Shown: one piece after another, positions 45,501 through 57,100 of the stretch
How the letters are laid out: every line of letters begins with the position of its first letter
Numbering within the stretch: the stretch's first letter is position 1
From: Flaveria trinervia
Taxonomy: Eukaryota > Streptophyta > Magnoliopsida > Asterales > Asteraceae
Reading direction: 5' to 3'
Length of the DNA: 64,000 nt
Assembly (NCBI GenBank): GCA_025506515.1
Contig: CM046442.1
Coordinates: forward strand, 10,057,154-10,121,153
Position numbers and translations under genes: made by a program
The notes under the pieces: model-generated
The model's database searches: none
Told to the model about the DNA's origin: nothing
The model's input: the letters and a program-made list of their open reading frames with translations, nothing else

Positions 45501-46353
45501 GGTTGTGTAGAGGGTTGGAGAGCAGTAGGTGTGGGTTCAACACTAGCTTGGACTGCTAGGTTGTCACCTTGAGCAATGAGCTCTAACATTTTTGGGACTA
45601 GGGCTGTTTCTACCCCTGAGAAGCCTACAGTTGGCTTCTTCATAATTTTAAAGATGCGGGCTTCATCTGTCCCAATTTAAGAATATTACTTGTTTCCCTC
45701 AACTGTGAGCCCAGTTCACAGTTGAGAATGTGTTGAACATATCTAGGAAACATGTAGTATTCTAAGGAGTCTAAGTTTGCAAGTAAATTAGTATAAACAA
45801 ATTGTGAATACCTGAACTTGACCCCCTGAATCATTCCATGAACTATAAAGGAGAGATCCTCAGGAATCTGGTCCCATCCACCATGCTTGTTTGATAAGCT
45901 GTGGATAACCACATGGAGCAGGTATTTCCACTGGGATGAGACCTTCCCTTTCCTGAAGGTCTTTACAGAGAAATCTCCTTCATAGCCCATCTGCTCGAAG
46001 GAATGATTAACCGCTTCCTTTGGGAAGAACACTTCACCTTCTTCATCATCCAGCTGAAGATGTCGGTTGATGATGGCCGGAGTGATGAAGATTGTTCTCC
46101 CCTGCACTGTGGCAGACAGTGCCTTCTCCCCATCCATAATGACCTCTTGGCAGGTCTTCCAGAATTCAAGCAAGTGATCCTCATATAGAGGAGGATCAAT
46201 GGTTAGGGAGGTGAAGTAGTGAGACAAAGACAAGAAACGGCAAACCTCTGAGAAATGAGGATCTTTGTCAGAGCATAACAGAGCAACCTGATTGTGTTGT
46301 CTGTGTAGCTGCATGGCAAAGTTAGGATCATTTCTGTGAGCAAGGTCAGCCAT
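42526..46353 (-). pseudogene. Extra (env-position) ORF block of element C, about 1,270 codons in four frames
   Basis: Four consecutive same-strand open frames with overlaps or tiny gaps: 46353-45640 (237 aa), 45643-44753 (296 aa, ATGA overlap), 44768-43824 (314 aa) and 43791-42526 (421 aa). The first begins MADLAHRNDPNFAMQLHRQH and has HYFTSLTIDPPLYEDHLLEFW and ITPAIINRHLQLDDEEGEVF, a globular domain of the type annotated as plant-transposon protein. The second is Ser/Thr/Pro-rich. A heptad coiled coil crosses the second/third junction (QLQISYLKEKL). The fourth is Lys/Glu-rich with KRKLREEAAKSRAIIQKNAK and a KKKMASKPKTKKKKPK basic patch, possibly nuclear-targeting. No signal peptide or membrane segment is visible, so a true envelope role is not supported. 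It sits where Sireviruses carry their env-like ORF. It probably derives from one long gene broken by single-base shifts. Confidence 0.7.
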
Positions 46354-47074
46354 TGTGAGGTAGCTCAGAGATGAAGAGAAAAAATGGGAAAGAAATTTCA
46401 GAGAGAAAGCTTTGGGTTTTAGGTTTGGAAGAAAAGCAGATGATAGAAGAGGGGGAAACCGTTGGGTTTATTGAGAGAGAAGGATTTCAGATAAAGTTTA
46501 ATGAAAGAGGATAAACTTTGAAATCCGTATGTCGGTCCCACCTCTGAAAAAGTAGTTTACCTTTTTGCTCAAAAAGTAGTTTTCTTGGAATTCGAAAAGC
46601 TTCCGAAAGTAATTTGTCTTCGGAAGTTTTGATTGAAAAAGCTTCCGAAGCTAAAATGGCTTCGGAAGAATTTTCCTGAGAGTCTTGAAGATTTATGCTT
46701 CGGAAGAGAAATAAACTCTTGGATGCTTTGTATAAGAATGAACAAAGCTTCCGAAGGTAATTTTGCTTCGGAAGGAAAAAGTCCTTAAAAATGAATAAGT
46801 GTCTAAGTTAAGAATTTTAAGCTTCGGAAGATAAATTTTGACTTCTTCCGAAGGTAAAATCTCTTAGACAGTCATTTATTTTGAAGACATTTTTCTTCCG
46901 AAGGTAAAACGTTATCTTCCGAAGTATCAGAAAATTTTCAAGAATCTAAGGAAAGTCTTCAAAAAGAGTTTTACATTCAAAGAAAACATGAGCTTATGAA
47001 AGTGATGAACTAGACAACTTAGGACACACATATTTTTTAAGAAGAAATAATTAGAATTAGTTTTAAGAAAAAGT
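46354..47074. repeat. Post-pol spacer rich in CTTCGGAAG/CTTCCGAAG
   Basis: Non-coding stretch between the RNase H stop and the extra ORF. From about 46597 to 46925 there are roughly eleven copies of the 9-mer (in both orientations, some alternating such as CTTCCGAAGCTAAAATGGCTTCGGAAG) in AT-rich DNA. It probably acts as a leader or promoter region for the extra ORF; that is inference. Confidence 0.75.
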
Positions 47075-48247
47075 CTACTCAAAGTTAATCATCCCAATAG
47101 CTGATATCAGATACTTAAATCTCTGTTCATCAAAAGCTTTTGTGAACAGATCAGCATATTGTTCATCTGTGTGAACTTTGACTAGTTTAATTAATCCCTT
47201 TTCATAGTTATCTCTTATTAAATGATACCTGATGTTGATGTGTTTGGTCCTTGAGTGCTGCACAGGGTTCTCAGTGATAGAGATAGCACTATTGTTGTCT
47301 ATGTGGATAGGAGTCTCTTTGAAGTTAAATCCATAGTCTAGCATCTGATTTTGAATCCAAAGCACTTGAGCACAGCAGCTTGCAGCAGCAATGTATTCAG
47401 CCTCAGCAGTTGATGCAGACACACAGGATTGTTTCTTGCATTGCCATGAGACAACCCTTCCACCAAGGAATTGACATCCCCCAGATGTAGACTTTGCAGT
47501 CATGTTGCAACCACCATAATCACTGTCTGTATAGGCATACAGATTGAAATTAGGATTCTTTGGATACCATAGACCAAGTGTTGAAGCACCTTTGAGGTAT
47601 CTTAAAATCCTTTTCACAGTGATTAAGTGAGACATCTTAGGGTTTGCTTGATATCTTGCACAAATACATGTAGCAAACATGATATCAGGCCTGCTAGCTG
47701 TAAGATACATAAGAGACCCAATCATAGCCCTGTATAAGTGCTCATCTACACACTCCCCCTCAAGATCTGGACCAAGGGAGTGGTTTCTGGCTATGGGTGT
47801 CTTAGCAATCTTACAATCAGTCATGTTGAATCTCTTGAGTATATCTTGAACATACTTTGACTGACTTATGAAGATGCCATCTTCAACCTGCTTCACTTGA
47901 ATTCCCAGAAAGAAGTTGAGTTCTCCCATTGAACTCATTTCAAATCTGTCTTTCATCAGCTTTTCAAAGTCTTTGCAGAGCTTTGAATTGGTTGAACCAA
48001 AGATGATGTCATCCACATATACTTGAACTAGCAGAATGTCTTTTCCTTGTCCTTTGATGAAGAGAGTTCCATCTATAGTACCTCTCCTGTATCCATGTTT
48101 ACAGAGATACTCAGACAGTGTCTCATACCACTTCCTGGGTGCCTGATGCAGCCCATAAAGAGCTTTGTCAAGCTTGTAGACATAATCAGGATGATCAGGA
48201 TCTACAAAACCAGGTGGTTTTTTGACATAAACCTCCTCATCAATCAC
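47075..48247 (-). pseudogene. pol: Element C reverse transcriptase (C-terminal part) and RNase H
   Basis: 390 codons open to the natural stop. RT motifs are EEVYVKKPPGF, YKLDKALYGLHQAPRKWYE and LVQVYVDDIIFGSTN (catalytic YVDD). The connection has MSSMGELNFFLGIQVKQ. RNase H has catalytic Asp in YAYTDSDYGGC, Glu in STAEAEYIAAASC and Asp in IHIDNNSAI, and ends TKHINIRYHLIRD..ADLFTKAFD. All catalytic residues are present. The only defect is upstream: a one-base frameshift near 48345 detaches it from the RT N-terminus. Confidence 0.93.
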
Positions 48248-49218
48248 TCCATATAAGAAAGCACACTTTACATCAAGTTGATAGACTTTGAAATTCTTGG
48301 ATGCAGCAAATGCCAGGAATATCCTAACAGCTTCTAGTCTTGCTACAGGAGCAAAGACATCAGTGTAATCAATCCTTCTTCTTGTGTGTATCCTTGAACA
48401 ACTAGTCTTGCCTTGTTCTTGATGATGATTCCTCTATCATCCTTCTTATTCCTAAAAACCCATTTGGTTCCAATGGTAGTCTTCCCATGAGGAAGAGGAC
48501 AAAGGTTCCAAACTTTCTGCCTTTTGAATTGAAGCAGCTCTTGTTGCATAGCTTCAACCCAACTTCCATCCTTTAGAGCCTCCTCAACTTTCTTTGGCTC
48601 TAACTGGGATAGAAAACAAGAGTGAAGACAAACATTTGCTTCATGGGTTTGCCCTCTTGTCTTTACCCCGGAGATAACATCTCCAATGATGTTTGTGGTA
48701 GGATGAGACTTGTGGATCCTTAGCTGAGGGATCACAGCAAGTTGCTGAGATAGATCCAAATTTGAGAAATTTAGATCTGGTCTTGAAGATTGATCCTCCA
48801 CATTATCACACTTATCAAGATTAACTTGATCCAATGAGTGTGTGACATCATTGATGTTGTCATCTATGGTATGGTTATTAGCATCAAGAAATTCTTGATC
48901 ACTATCACCATCACCATTGTTGTCTTCTGCAATTGAGGTGTCTTTATCTGGTTGAGAAGCCTCTGAGCTGGAATTTGAAGGCATGCCAGATGTATCAGCT
49001 GGATTTGTCATTGTTGTGCTGATAGAAACCTCATTTGCTGAAGTAGTTTCAACTGGAGCTGAAGGTGTGTGAGTTGAAGGTCTTCCTAGCTCAAATCTTG
49101 GATCAGGATCACCTGTATTTAAATTTTCTGCAGATCCTGAAACATGCTCACAAGATTTATTAAAACAGTTGGTAACTAAATCAAGATCAAATAGCCAATC
49201 CGGACCAGAACCAGCCAC
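48248..49218 (-). pseudogene. pol: Element C integrase/RT linker and RT N-terminus
   Basis: A Ser/Asp/Asn-rich linker (49218-48730) joins the integrase to the RT, followed by SWVEAMQQELLQFKRQKVWN, TIGTKWVFRNKKDDRG and ARLVVQGYTQEEG, the classic copia RT start. The frame then shifts by one base. The region 48345-48248 in the other frame reads YTDVFAPVARLEAVR and VYQLDVKCAFLYG, connecting to the downstream fragment. The integrase frame overlaps its start (49176-49218), a second one-base shift. Confidence 0.9.
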
Positions 49219-50531
49219 ACTGGTGTGTGCTCATTGAAAGTCACATTGGCTGACTCCTCAATAATTCTAGTTCTGAGATTGTATACTCTATAAGCTTTAG
49301 CTTGGGAAGAGTATCCAATGAAGTGTCCATCGTCTGATTTCTCAGCAAACTTGGCAACTTGATCTTTGGTATTCAAGATGGTGCAGGGACATCCAAATGA
49401 CCTGAGAAAACCAATGAAAGGTTTCCTCTTGTGCCAAAGTTCATAAGGAGTCTTACCATGTGTCTTAACTACTAAAACTCTGTTTTGCACATAGCAAGCA
49501 GTATTAACTGCCTCTGCCCAGAAGGTGATAGGCAGTTTAGAGTCAGACAACATAGTTCTTGCAGCTTCAATAAGTGTCCTGTTTCTCCTCTCAGCAACTC
49601 CGTTTTGCTGAGGAGTCCTGGGAGCACTGTATTGTCTTGTAATACCCTTTTCATCACAAAATGTATCAAGGATTTGGTTCTTGAATTCAGTTCCTTGATC
49701 ACATCTTATGGTTTTGACCTTGTGATCACATTGATTCTCAATCTTTAAGATGAAATTCTTTAGAATCTCAGGAGTCTCATCTTTAGTTCTAAGGAAGAAG
49801 ACCCAAGTGAATCTTGTAAAATCATCTGTGATCACTAGACAGTATAAGGTCCTTCCTAAACTCATTACACTGGTGGGGCCAAAGAGATCCATATGTAACA
49901 AGTGTAGGGGTGTAGTGATGGAGTTCATTTCCTTAGGCTTATGGGATGCCTTATGTTGCTTCCCTTTCAGGCATGCAACACAATGATCATCACTTGTAAA
50001 CTCTTTCTTTGGCATTCCAGTTACCAGATCATGCTTAATCAATTTATTCATGTTTTTAAAGTTTACATGGCACATTCTTTTATGCCATAGGAAAGACTCA
50101 TCACTATTGGCTTTAGATAGAAAGCATGAAACTTCTCCAGAGGGAGATGTTTCTTGCAAATCCATCTTGTACATGTTCCCTTTCCTAGGGGCTCTGAGCA
50201 GGATGTGCTCATGAGGAATGACCACACCAGGCTTGAGAACAATGCACTCATGCTCAGTAAAGAGCATGTTATGTCTTTGATCACAAAATTGGGATACACT
50301 CAGAAGATTGTACCCAAGCTCCTTAACAAAGTTTACCTTTTCAATGCTGAGCTTACCATTTGTGACCTTGCCCCTTCCAGAAATGTAACCACCTTCATCT
50401 CCTCCAAAAGCAACTGGTCCTCCATCAATTCTCTCAAAATTATGGAGTAGAGACCTATTGCCTGTCATGTGCCTGGAACAGCCACTGTCAATTATCCAGA
50501 CGTTTCCGTTTGTCTTGAGCTGTTCCTGCAC
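49176..50531 (-). pseudogene. pol: Element C protease and integrase
   Basis: 451 codons. The protease active site is WIIDSGCSRHMTG (D-S-G). The pre-integrase zinc region has FLWHKRMCHVNFKNMNKL and CVACLKGKQHKASH (HHCC pattern). The integrase core has its first Asp in LLHMDLFGPT, second Asp in IRCDQGTEF and Glu in NGVAERRNRTL. It ends with GYSSQAKAYRVYN and a short read-through tail after a frameshift. All catalytic residues are intact. Confidence 0.93.
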
Positions 50532-50673
50532 AAAGAAAATGATTAGTTACATTTGGAAACCCAAGCCGTACTTGTCTTGGGCTCAGTAAGTGTAATAGAA
50601 GGTAATGCAACAGTAATAGATCCTATGGTTGTACTGTGAGGATCTTCAGCTATTGTTGATGGAGAAATTTCAG
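50532..50673 (-). other. Gag/protease junction, frame broken
   Basis: No continuous frame links the gag tail (stop at 50674) to the protease start. The sequence is still retroelement-like and short. Confidence 0.5.
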
Positions 50674-51498
50674 TCATTTGGTCTTTTTAGACTTCCACAC
50701 CACCTTTGGACTCTTGGACTTGACCTTCAAAACCTTTGAAGCTTTTGGAACTTCACAGGTTTTGATGACTGAACCTTCGGAAGATTCTGCAGTCACTGCA
50801 GCAGACTTCAGTGCTTCGGAAGAACTCCTTTCTTCCGAGACCAATTTTACTTCCGAAGGTAATTTTCCATTTACCTTCTTCTTTGATTTGGAGCTTCCGA
50901 AGGAAACAGACTTTCCTTCCGAAGCTTGAGACTTCTTGAGATTCTTTGAAGTCTTTGTATTGGTCATGTGGATGGTACTTCTAGGATTGTATGGGCAATC
51001 CTTAGCAATGTGAGAAGTATTTTCACACATGACACATAACATTTTCTTCTTCAAAAGAGTCTCCTTTTGAGAGCAAGACTGGCTTTGGTCACATCCCTTC
51101 TCCACCTTCATCTTGGTAGATGCTGAGACAGTTCTTTTGGGCTGTGAACTGTTCTTGGAGTTTGATGGTCCAGGCTGTGCAGCAGTGGTACACAGCAGCT
51201 CAGTCTTCTTCTTTGCTCTGAGATGATTTGAACATGAACCAGGACTCTTAGATGAGGAGTCTTGGTTGATGTCTTCAGTCCTTACTACTTTGAAACCTGC
51301 AGAGATAAAAACTTGTTTCTGCTTAGCATCAAAAGTAGCCTTGATTTCTTGAGCCTTCTTTGCTTTCCTTTTGCTCTTCCTGATCAAGTTCTTTCTTTTG
51401 GACTTGGTCATCACAGATGATTTCTTCTCCTCAGAAGGATAGTGGCCCTTGGAAGAATCCTCTTCTTCACTCTTCTCAGAGGAATTCTTCACTATCAC
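50674..51498 (-). pseudogene. gag: Element C gag C-terminal region with second zinc knuckle
   Basis: Lys/Ser-rich, strongly basic (MTKSKRKNLIRKSKRKAKK) with a perfect zinc knuckle, CVMCENTSHIAKDC. The C-terminal third (50925-50760) encodes several SSEG/PSEV/SEEL-type segments from copies of CTTCCGAAG/CTTCGGAAG. It overlaps the end of the previous frame by four bases (51498-51495). No ATG opens it, so it represents the continuation of gag after a one-base shift or, less likely, a frameshift product. Confidence 0.8.
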
Positions 51499-53270
51499 TT
51501 CTTCATCATCTCACTTATAGGATCTATGAGAGGAAGCTCATCTTCACAAGTTCCACACCTAGGATATCTTACAGACAAGATTGTGTGTGGAGGAGCTATC
51601 TCATTTGATCCTAGTCCCTGTCTATTTTGATAGCACACTTTGTTATGCAGGGATGAGGATATCATGTTTTTGAAGGTCTCTTCTTCAAGAACACTTTTCT
51701 CTGCCTTGGCTTTGCTGATCACAAGCTCAGCCTGGCACTCAGTCAATTTAGTTATGAGATCTTGGATCTGAGTTCTAAAATCTGTATGTTCATGTTTTAG
51801 TACTGAAATGGTTTTCTCCAAATCTTCTATTTTTAACTTGTAATCATTTTCAGACTTTCTAAAATCAGATTTTAATATGTTTAATGACTCAAGATCGGAT
51901 CTCATCTCTAAGTTGTAGGACCTGTATCTATTCACTTTAGCAATGCATTCAGGAGTACAGAGATGTTCCAATACCTTGGCTTCATCATGGTCAGCCATCA
52001 GTGCTTGGTTTGGAGAAGCATCTTCCACCTGAAAACTCCAGTCAAAGCCTCCTTCTTCAACAGCAACAGCAGCATGTTGCTTAGGCTTCTCAGACTGAGG
52101 AGCTTTGTCAGTGTAGTTTGGTCTGGGTGGTGTTTGGCCCCCATTTGCTTTAGGTGCCTTACACTCCCTAGCAAAGTGACCCATAAGGTTACAGTTGTAA
52201 CACTTAACTTTGCTTTTATCCAGCCCAAACTTTCCACTGGTAGCATTGCTTGGAAATCTTCTTCCTGTTCTCTTGTAGAACTTCTTGGCTCTGTGAGTGA
52301 GGAGAGCCATCTGCTGAACTATCTCCATGTATTCCAGGTCATCTGGATGAATACAGTCCAGGTCTTCAAGAGTGAAGAGATAATTCCCACAGCTTTCATC
52401 AGTAGACACAAAGGCTTGAGAAGAACTTGTCTCTTGGAATGGACTTCCTTGAGTAAAGTTTTCCCTTGGTGTCTCCGGGAAGGTGATGAAAGGACCCTTT
52501 TGTGAGTTGTCAGGGTAGCATATGAGATGATGTTGGGGTTCTATGCTGTCCCTTTCAACCACATGAAGGGCTGAACCCATTTGATTGTTGGAGTTGCCAG
52601 ATGAACCTTGTATGTTCATCTCCATCTGGTATCCACTGAGAATCCCATATAACTCTGTCAGAGTAAGAGTTTTAAGGTTCTCAGTCCTCTTGATCACCAC
52701 ACAATAGTGTGTCCATTGCCTAGGAAGTGAGGACATGAACTTCCTTACAATGTCTCTGTTCTCAAGAGGAACTCCTCCATCCACTAGGGTATCCACAATC
52801 TCAACATACCTGAAGTATTGTTGGGTCATGGTTTCACCTGCTTTAAAGGTGAAATTTTCAAACTGCTGCTTCAGAAGATCTTTCTTGTTCTCCTTGGCTT
52901 CAGAGGAGCCTTCATACATCAGCTTCAGTGCATCCCACAGCTGTTTAGCTGTTTTGCACTTCTTAAAACCTCTGTATACAGAGTTTGGGAGAGCAGTCTG
53001 AAGAGCAGTCATGGCCTTCCTGTCAATCTCTACTCTTTTTCTATCTTCATCTGAGTAGTTGGCCATATCTTTAGGAATCATACCAGCACCAGTAGCAGAG
53101 GGGGTGCTGGGTATGAAAGGTCCATTTTCAACAGATTCCCACATTCTTGAGTCAAGAGACCTGATGAAGCCTTCCATCCTCATGCACCAGGTGTCAAAAT
53201 CATCAAGAGTGATCAGTGGGGATTTGTTCATGGTTCCAGTCTCCATATCAGTCTTTGAGATGGAAGCCAT
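51495..53270 (-). CDS. gag: Element C gag, capsid and first zinc knuckle
   Basis: 591 codons from ATG at 53270, 83 bp inside the LTR. The start context is MASISKTDMETGTMNKSPLI, then a capsid domain of copia UBN2/Retrotran_gag type: FDTWCMRMEGFIRSLDSRMW, KTAKQLWDALKLMYEGSSEA, LLKQQFENFTFKAGETMTQQ and FMSSLPRQWTHYCVVIKRTE. A zinc knuckle CYNCNLMGHFARECKAP lies at about residues 360-375, and a long heptad coiled coil follows (LNILKSDFRKSENDYKLKIE, LEKTISVLKHEH). It makes the virus-like particle and binds element RNA. It may continue into the basic tail at 51498 if the one-base shift there is a sequence error. Confidence 0.92.
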   Translation of the reverse strand: MASISKTDMETGTMNKSPLITLDDFDTWCMRMEGFIRSLDSRMWESVENGPFIPSTPSATGAGMIPKDMANYSDEDRKRVEIDRKAMTALQTALPNSVYRGFKKCKTAKQLWDALKLMYEGSSEAKENKKDLLKQQFENFTFKAGETMTQQYFRYVEIVDTLVDGGVPLENRDIVRKFMSSLPRQWTHYCVVIKRTENLKTLTLTELYGILSGYQMEMNIQGSSGNSNNQMGSALHVVERDSIEPQHHLICYPDNSQKGPFITFPETPRENFTQGSPFQETSSSQAFVSTDESCGNYLFTLEDLDCIHPDDLEYMEIVQQMALLTHRAKKFYKRTGRRFPSNATSGKFGLDKSKVKCYNCNLMGHFARECKAPKANGGQTPPRPNYTDKAPQSEKPKQHAAVAVEEGGFDWSFQVEDASPNQALMADHDEAKVLEHLCTPECIAKVNRYRSYNLEMRSDLESLNILKSDFRKSENDYKLKIEDLEKTISVLKHEHTDFRTQIQDLITKLTECQAELVISKAKAEKSVLEEETFKNMISSSLHNKVCYQNRQGLGSNEIAPPHTILSVRYPRCGTCEDELPLIDPISEMMKK

Positions 53271-53339
53271 TTGAAGAGTTTAGTTTTTGTGTGTGTGAGG
53301 GATCTTAAGATGGTTAGATCTTATATCAAGAGCCTGAAA

Positions 53340-53352
53340 GCTCTGATACCAA
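53340..53352 (-). promoter_or_regulatory. Primer binding site of element C
   Basis: The minus strand reads TTGGTATCAGAGC directly inside the 5' LTR, a match to the initiator-Met tRNA primer site. Confidence 0.92.
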
Positions 53353-53353
53353 T

Positions 53354-54138
53354 TGCAGGATCGTTTAAGGGTTTGAACACAACAAACAACACAATGAGGA
53401 GATTATCTAAACTCTAATCAAACAGTAAACTGGGTTAACCAAAAGTGATACAAAGAACACAAGTAAAGCAAGAGACAGAACAGGAGAATATGGTTTTCAA
53501 GGATGCAGTATATTGCTTTCTCAAGTTCTTTTACAAGTGTTACAAAGTATGTTAAAGATACAAGAAACTTGAAATACTTATACTACAACCTACAGCCGGC
53601 TATACTATGAAAGCCAGCTGGATACAATTGACTAGACACTAACAAAATCAATTGTAGAATCAAAAGGCATATCTGCCTTTTGACCTTGTGACTATGACAT
53701 GCCATAGCTCACATCCTTATACATTACAAAAAGGATAAAGTACATAAAGTGGAAAGTTTCAGACTCAAGACCTCAATGTACAGTTACCAAAAGCATGGAC
53801 CTTTTCACCAACTCTTGTAAGTTGGTGACTTATCAGAGATGCAGCGGAAAAGGTGCTTTATGGAACAGTACATCAGATAAAGCATGTGTACTAAAAGTCT
53901 TCGGAAGAAATCTGTCTTCATAGGGTGAAGCTTCGGAAGACTTTGTCTCTTGAAGCTTCGGAAGACTTCATGTTTGGCTTCGGAAGATATTGGTCTTGAC
54001 TTCGGAAGATTTTACACTTAGAATGTTTTCTAATGTATTGTGTAAAACTTCCGAAGCATTCTTCACTTCAGTACTTAGTGCATGTTGCTGAGACACTTTG
54101 GATGTTTTGGGTTGCATCAGACTTAAGGAATCCTTACA
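53354..54138 (-). repeat. Element C 5' LTR (right)
   Basis: 785 bp, nearly identical to 41705-42483. Visible differences are small indels (for example GGTTTGAAC versus GGTTGAAC, TTAACCAAAAG versus TTAACAAAAG, GCAGTATATTGC versus GCAGTTATTGC) and one substitution (TTGACTTCGG versus TTGGCTTCGG). Confidence 0.95.
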
Positions 54139-54143
54139 ATTCA

Positions 54144-57100
54144 AAGACAATCGTGATTTTATCACTATCAAATGATTTTGTAGTCTTAGTTATAGAGGCT
54201 ATAACAAAACAAAAGAGACTTGAACGAGTGTCCTTTAAAAAAGTGTTTATTTTCTTAAAAACCACATATTATGTATCTTCCACAAAGGCCACAAAGCAAC
54301 AAAATATTGAAACAAATATCAATACGTTTAAGCTGTGAAACGTTAAGTCTTTCAGGCAATCATGTTAACATCAAAGGGACTTCTCCCGAGGGCAATGAAA
54401 GACCAACCCATGCGAAATCAAACTCCATTACTGGTTCGCCACACCGCAACCCTTAAACAAAAGTTTAAGTCTTTAACGGTAGCCCACAGGCAAACCCTTA
54501 GGGTTGGCCTTAGGCCCCCTCCTACAAAGTCCCCCCGCTACACATTCTTCATCCTTAAATGGTTGCTATTACAAAATCCATTGGTAAACATTTCTACGGT
54601 ACCATGGTGGAGTTTGAACCAAAGTTAGTCAGGTAGGAGCGAGTAAGTAAACCTATTTTAGGGGGGAGTCTCTATATTTTTTAAAAAGTTTCCATTACGA
54701 GACAGAAAATTTAGACTTACCGAACCAAAATAACATTACGATAAAAAAAAAAAAAGTCGGGGCCAAACCCACAAGAAGTTCGCTAGGTCTACACAATCTT
54801 ACCTATAGTAGTTTAAACACGATTATTACAAATCTTGATAGGTTAACATATCCAAATCCATAATTAGTAGATTGTGGAAGTCGTGTCAATTCAATTCATA
54901 TCACCATATGAAGTATTAAATGATTTAACCATAAAGAAAAAAGTTCGAATTAATTATAATATGCAAAGACATACTTTTATTTGAAATTGTGTGGAAGAGA
55001 AGAAGAAACATGACACATGTTGAAGTAGGGTTCCTGTGTGGCTGTGAAGATCCGGTGATCCCTACAACCTTGCACCCAACCACCCTATCTCTTGTCAATC
55101 ACACGTGCCTTCTCAAATTTCGATTAATTTTGTACATTAAAAAATTTTGTTAATCCTTACATCTCTTTTATTTTTAGTTAAGGTCTTAAGATTATTATTA
55201 TTTCTATATAAAAAAGACTTTCATTATTATAGAATCGCATAAATATATAAACATTTGATAGTGTGACATAAATGTTTAGTGGCATGACATGTTATGTATA
55301 GAGACGTGTCATTATCAAATGTGACAGTTCGGGTTATGTGACACCATGTCGCCATCAAAGAACGGCACACATGTCATTTTTTGTCATGTTATCGTCATAA
55401 TTGAAATGGCCACTAACGTATTCAAGAGGTCAAAATTTTGTTTTTAGTCATCAAATCTTTTTGTATATTTTTGTTCGTTTTGTATTCATTTATAAAGAAA
55501 AGAAGATAAAGGGATGCATGTAGAAGCATCCATGGGTTACTCGGGTTTCAAATTTGAATTTTTCTATGTGTGTTATTGTCATGATGTTTAATATTCGAGT
55601 CTAGATTTGTAAACCTAAGCAAGATTTAAAACTAACTTTTAACTTAGTTTAGTCCAAACAAAATTATCTAATTAAGTAACTAGTTTTCAGTTTTGATTTA
55701 AATTTTAAGATAGGGAATCTTAAAGTGAAGAAAGCGACTAAACTCATGAACACATATAATCAATATCTTCGGAATCATGTTCATTACACAAGTTTGCCCC
55801 ATTCATTCATGTATGCCCCTACATGTACAGTTAAACTAATTACTAAAGGCAATTTCTTGTAACTTTCTCCATAACTTAAAAAATTATATGTGTGTGCCTT
55901 CTGTATATAATAATTATTTTTTGGACATGTATGCATTTTATTATTTTTATCTATTAGATATTATATATTTTAGTTTATATTTTAACATACAATATTCCAA
56001 TTTTAAAAAATAAGCTAATTAGTATTACTATACTAAAATAGTTACAAAAGAAACAAAACAAGGCAATTTGCATTTTAATAATCCATACTATTACTTATTG
56101 GTTGATGATAATTCATTTTATTAATTTGATTGGTAAGAATCTTAACTTTCACTTTTATTACTAATAACAATCTTAATAACATATCATTTGATATCGTTTG
56201 ATCTCAATAACATAATTTTACCCCAAGTCAATTTGATTTGTTAGGTTTCCCGACATGACCCACCTGATTTTTTTTCCATGAGCCTTGTTACCGCAAAACT
56301 CACAGGATTTGTAAAAAGCATACTAACAATGGGGTTAATTAAATCTAAGCTTGCAATAAACATGTGGCTTTAAAAACTCATGACATAAAACCAATGAAAA
56401 TATGATTAAACATGTAGTGTTGCTAGATGGATCAGTTATCTTACCACTATCGATGCATAACACCCCCAAATATATTTGTTATGACAACATAACTTTGCGA
56501 GCATCGACAGATCTATTATAATTTAATCAAGATTAGTGAAAACCGTAAATTAAAGTATAATTTAAATGAATCTTGAATTAAGTTTTACAAATGTTGGTAT
56601 TCCAAGTATATTAATAATTTAGTCCCCTTCTTGTTGAATTATTGTTAATACTCAATAATTTTGTGGGATCCTCGATCGTACTTCCCGACTGATCTTCCAT
56701 ATGGCTTCATTTGATCATTTCAATAATAAATACTGAGAATATTGTTTGTTTAATAATGGTCTTAATAACTTTTATTCTCCTCTTAATAAGCTAGTTTGTT
56801 GAAAACTATTGTTATTACATGCACAACGGAGTGGGGCTATCATTTTCTTCATACCTATAGTCATAAATCATGTTTTATATATCGAAAGGTGGATGCGGTG
56901 GGGGTGTTAAAATTTACAACTAGCAAGCAACTTATGTTAACAGTGGTGTGGAAAAGCGATCGACGCAAAACCTAAAGTTTACTAAAGGAAAAGGTTCCAA
57001 GCTGTTAATAAAACTGAAACTAATTGTACTTATTATCATGGTAAAAATGTAATTATTGTTGGGAAAAACAAGCAAAGTGCCAAATGGCAGGCCTTGATTG

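Larger units (their letters stand above)
41705..54138 (-). mobile_element. Ty1/copia Sirevirus-type retrotransposon C, young
   Basis: Minus-strand element of 12.4 kb with LTRs at 41705-42483 (3') and 53354-54138 (5') that differ at only a handful of positions, mostly 1-4-base indels. An initiator-Met PBS and a G-rich PPT are in place. Coding order is gag, protease, integrase, RT, RNase H (copia order, integrase before RT), then a large extra ORF block before the 3' LTR, the arrangement known from Sireviruses (Maximus/SIRE). Flanks are ATTAC (41700-41704) and ATTCA (54139-54143), an imperfect duplication. Single-base frameshifts interrupt otherwise intact genes. Confidence 0.95.
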
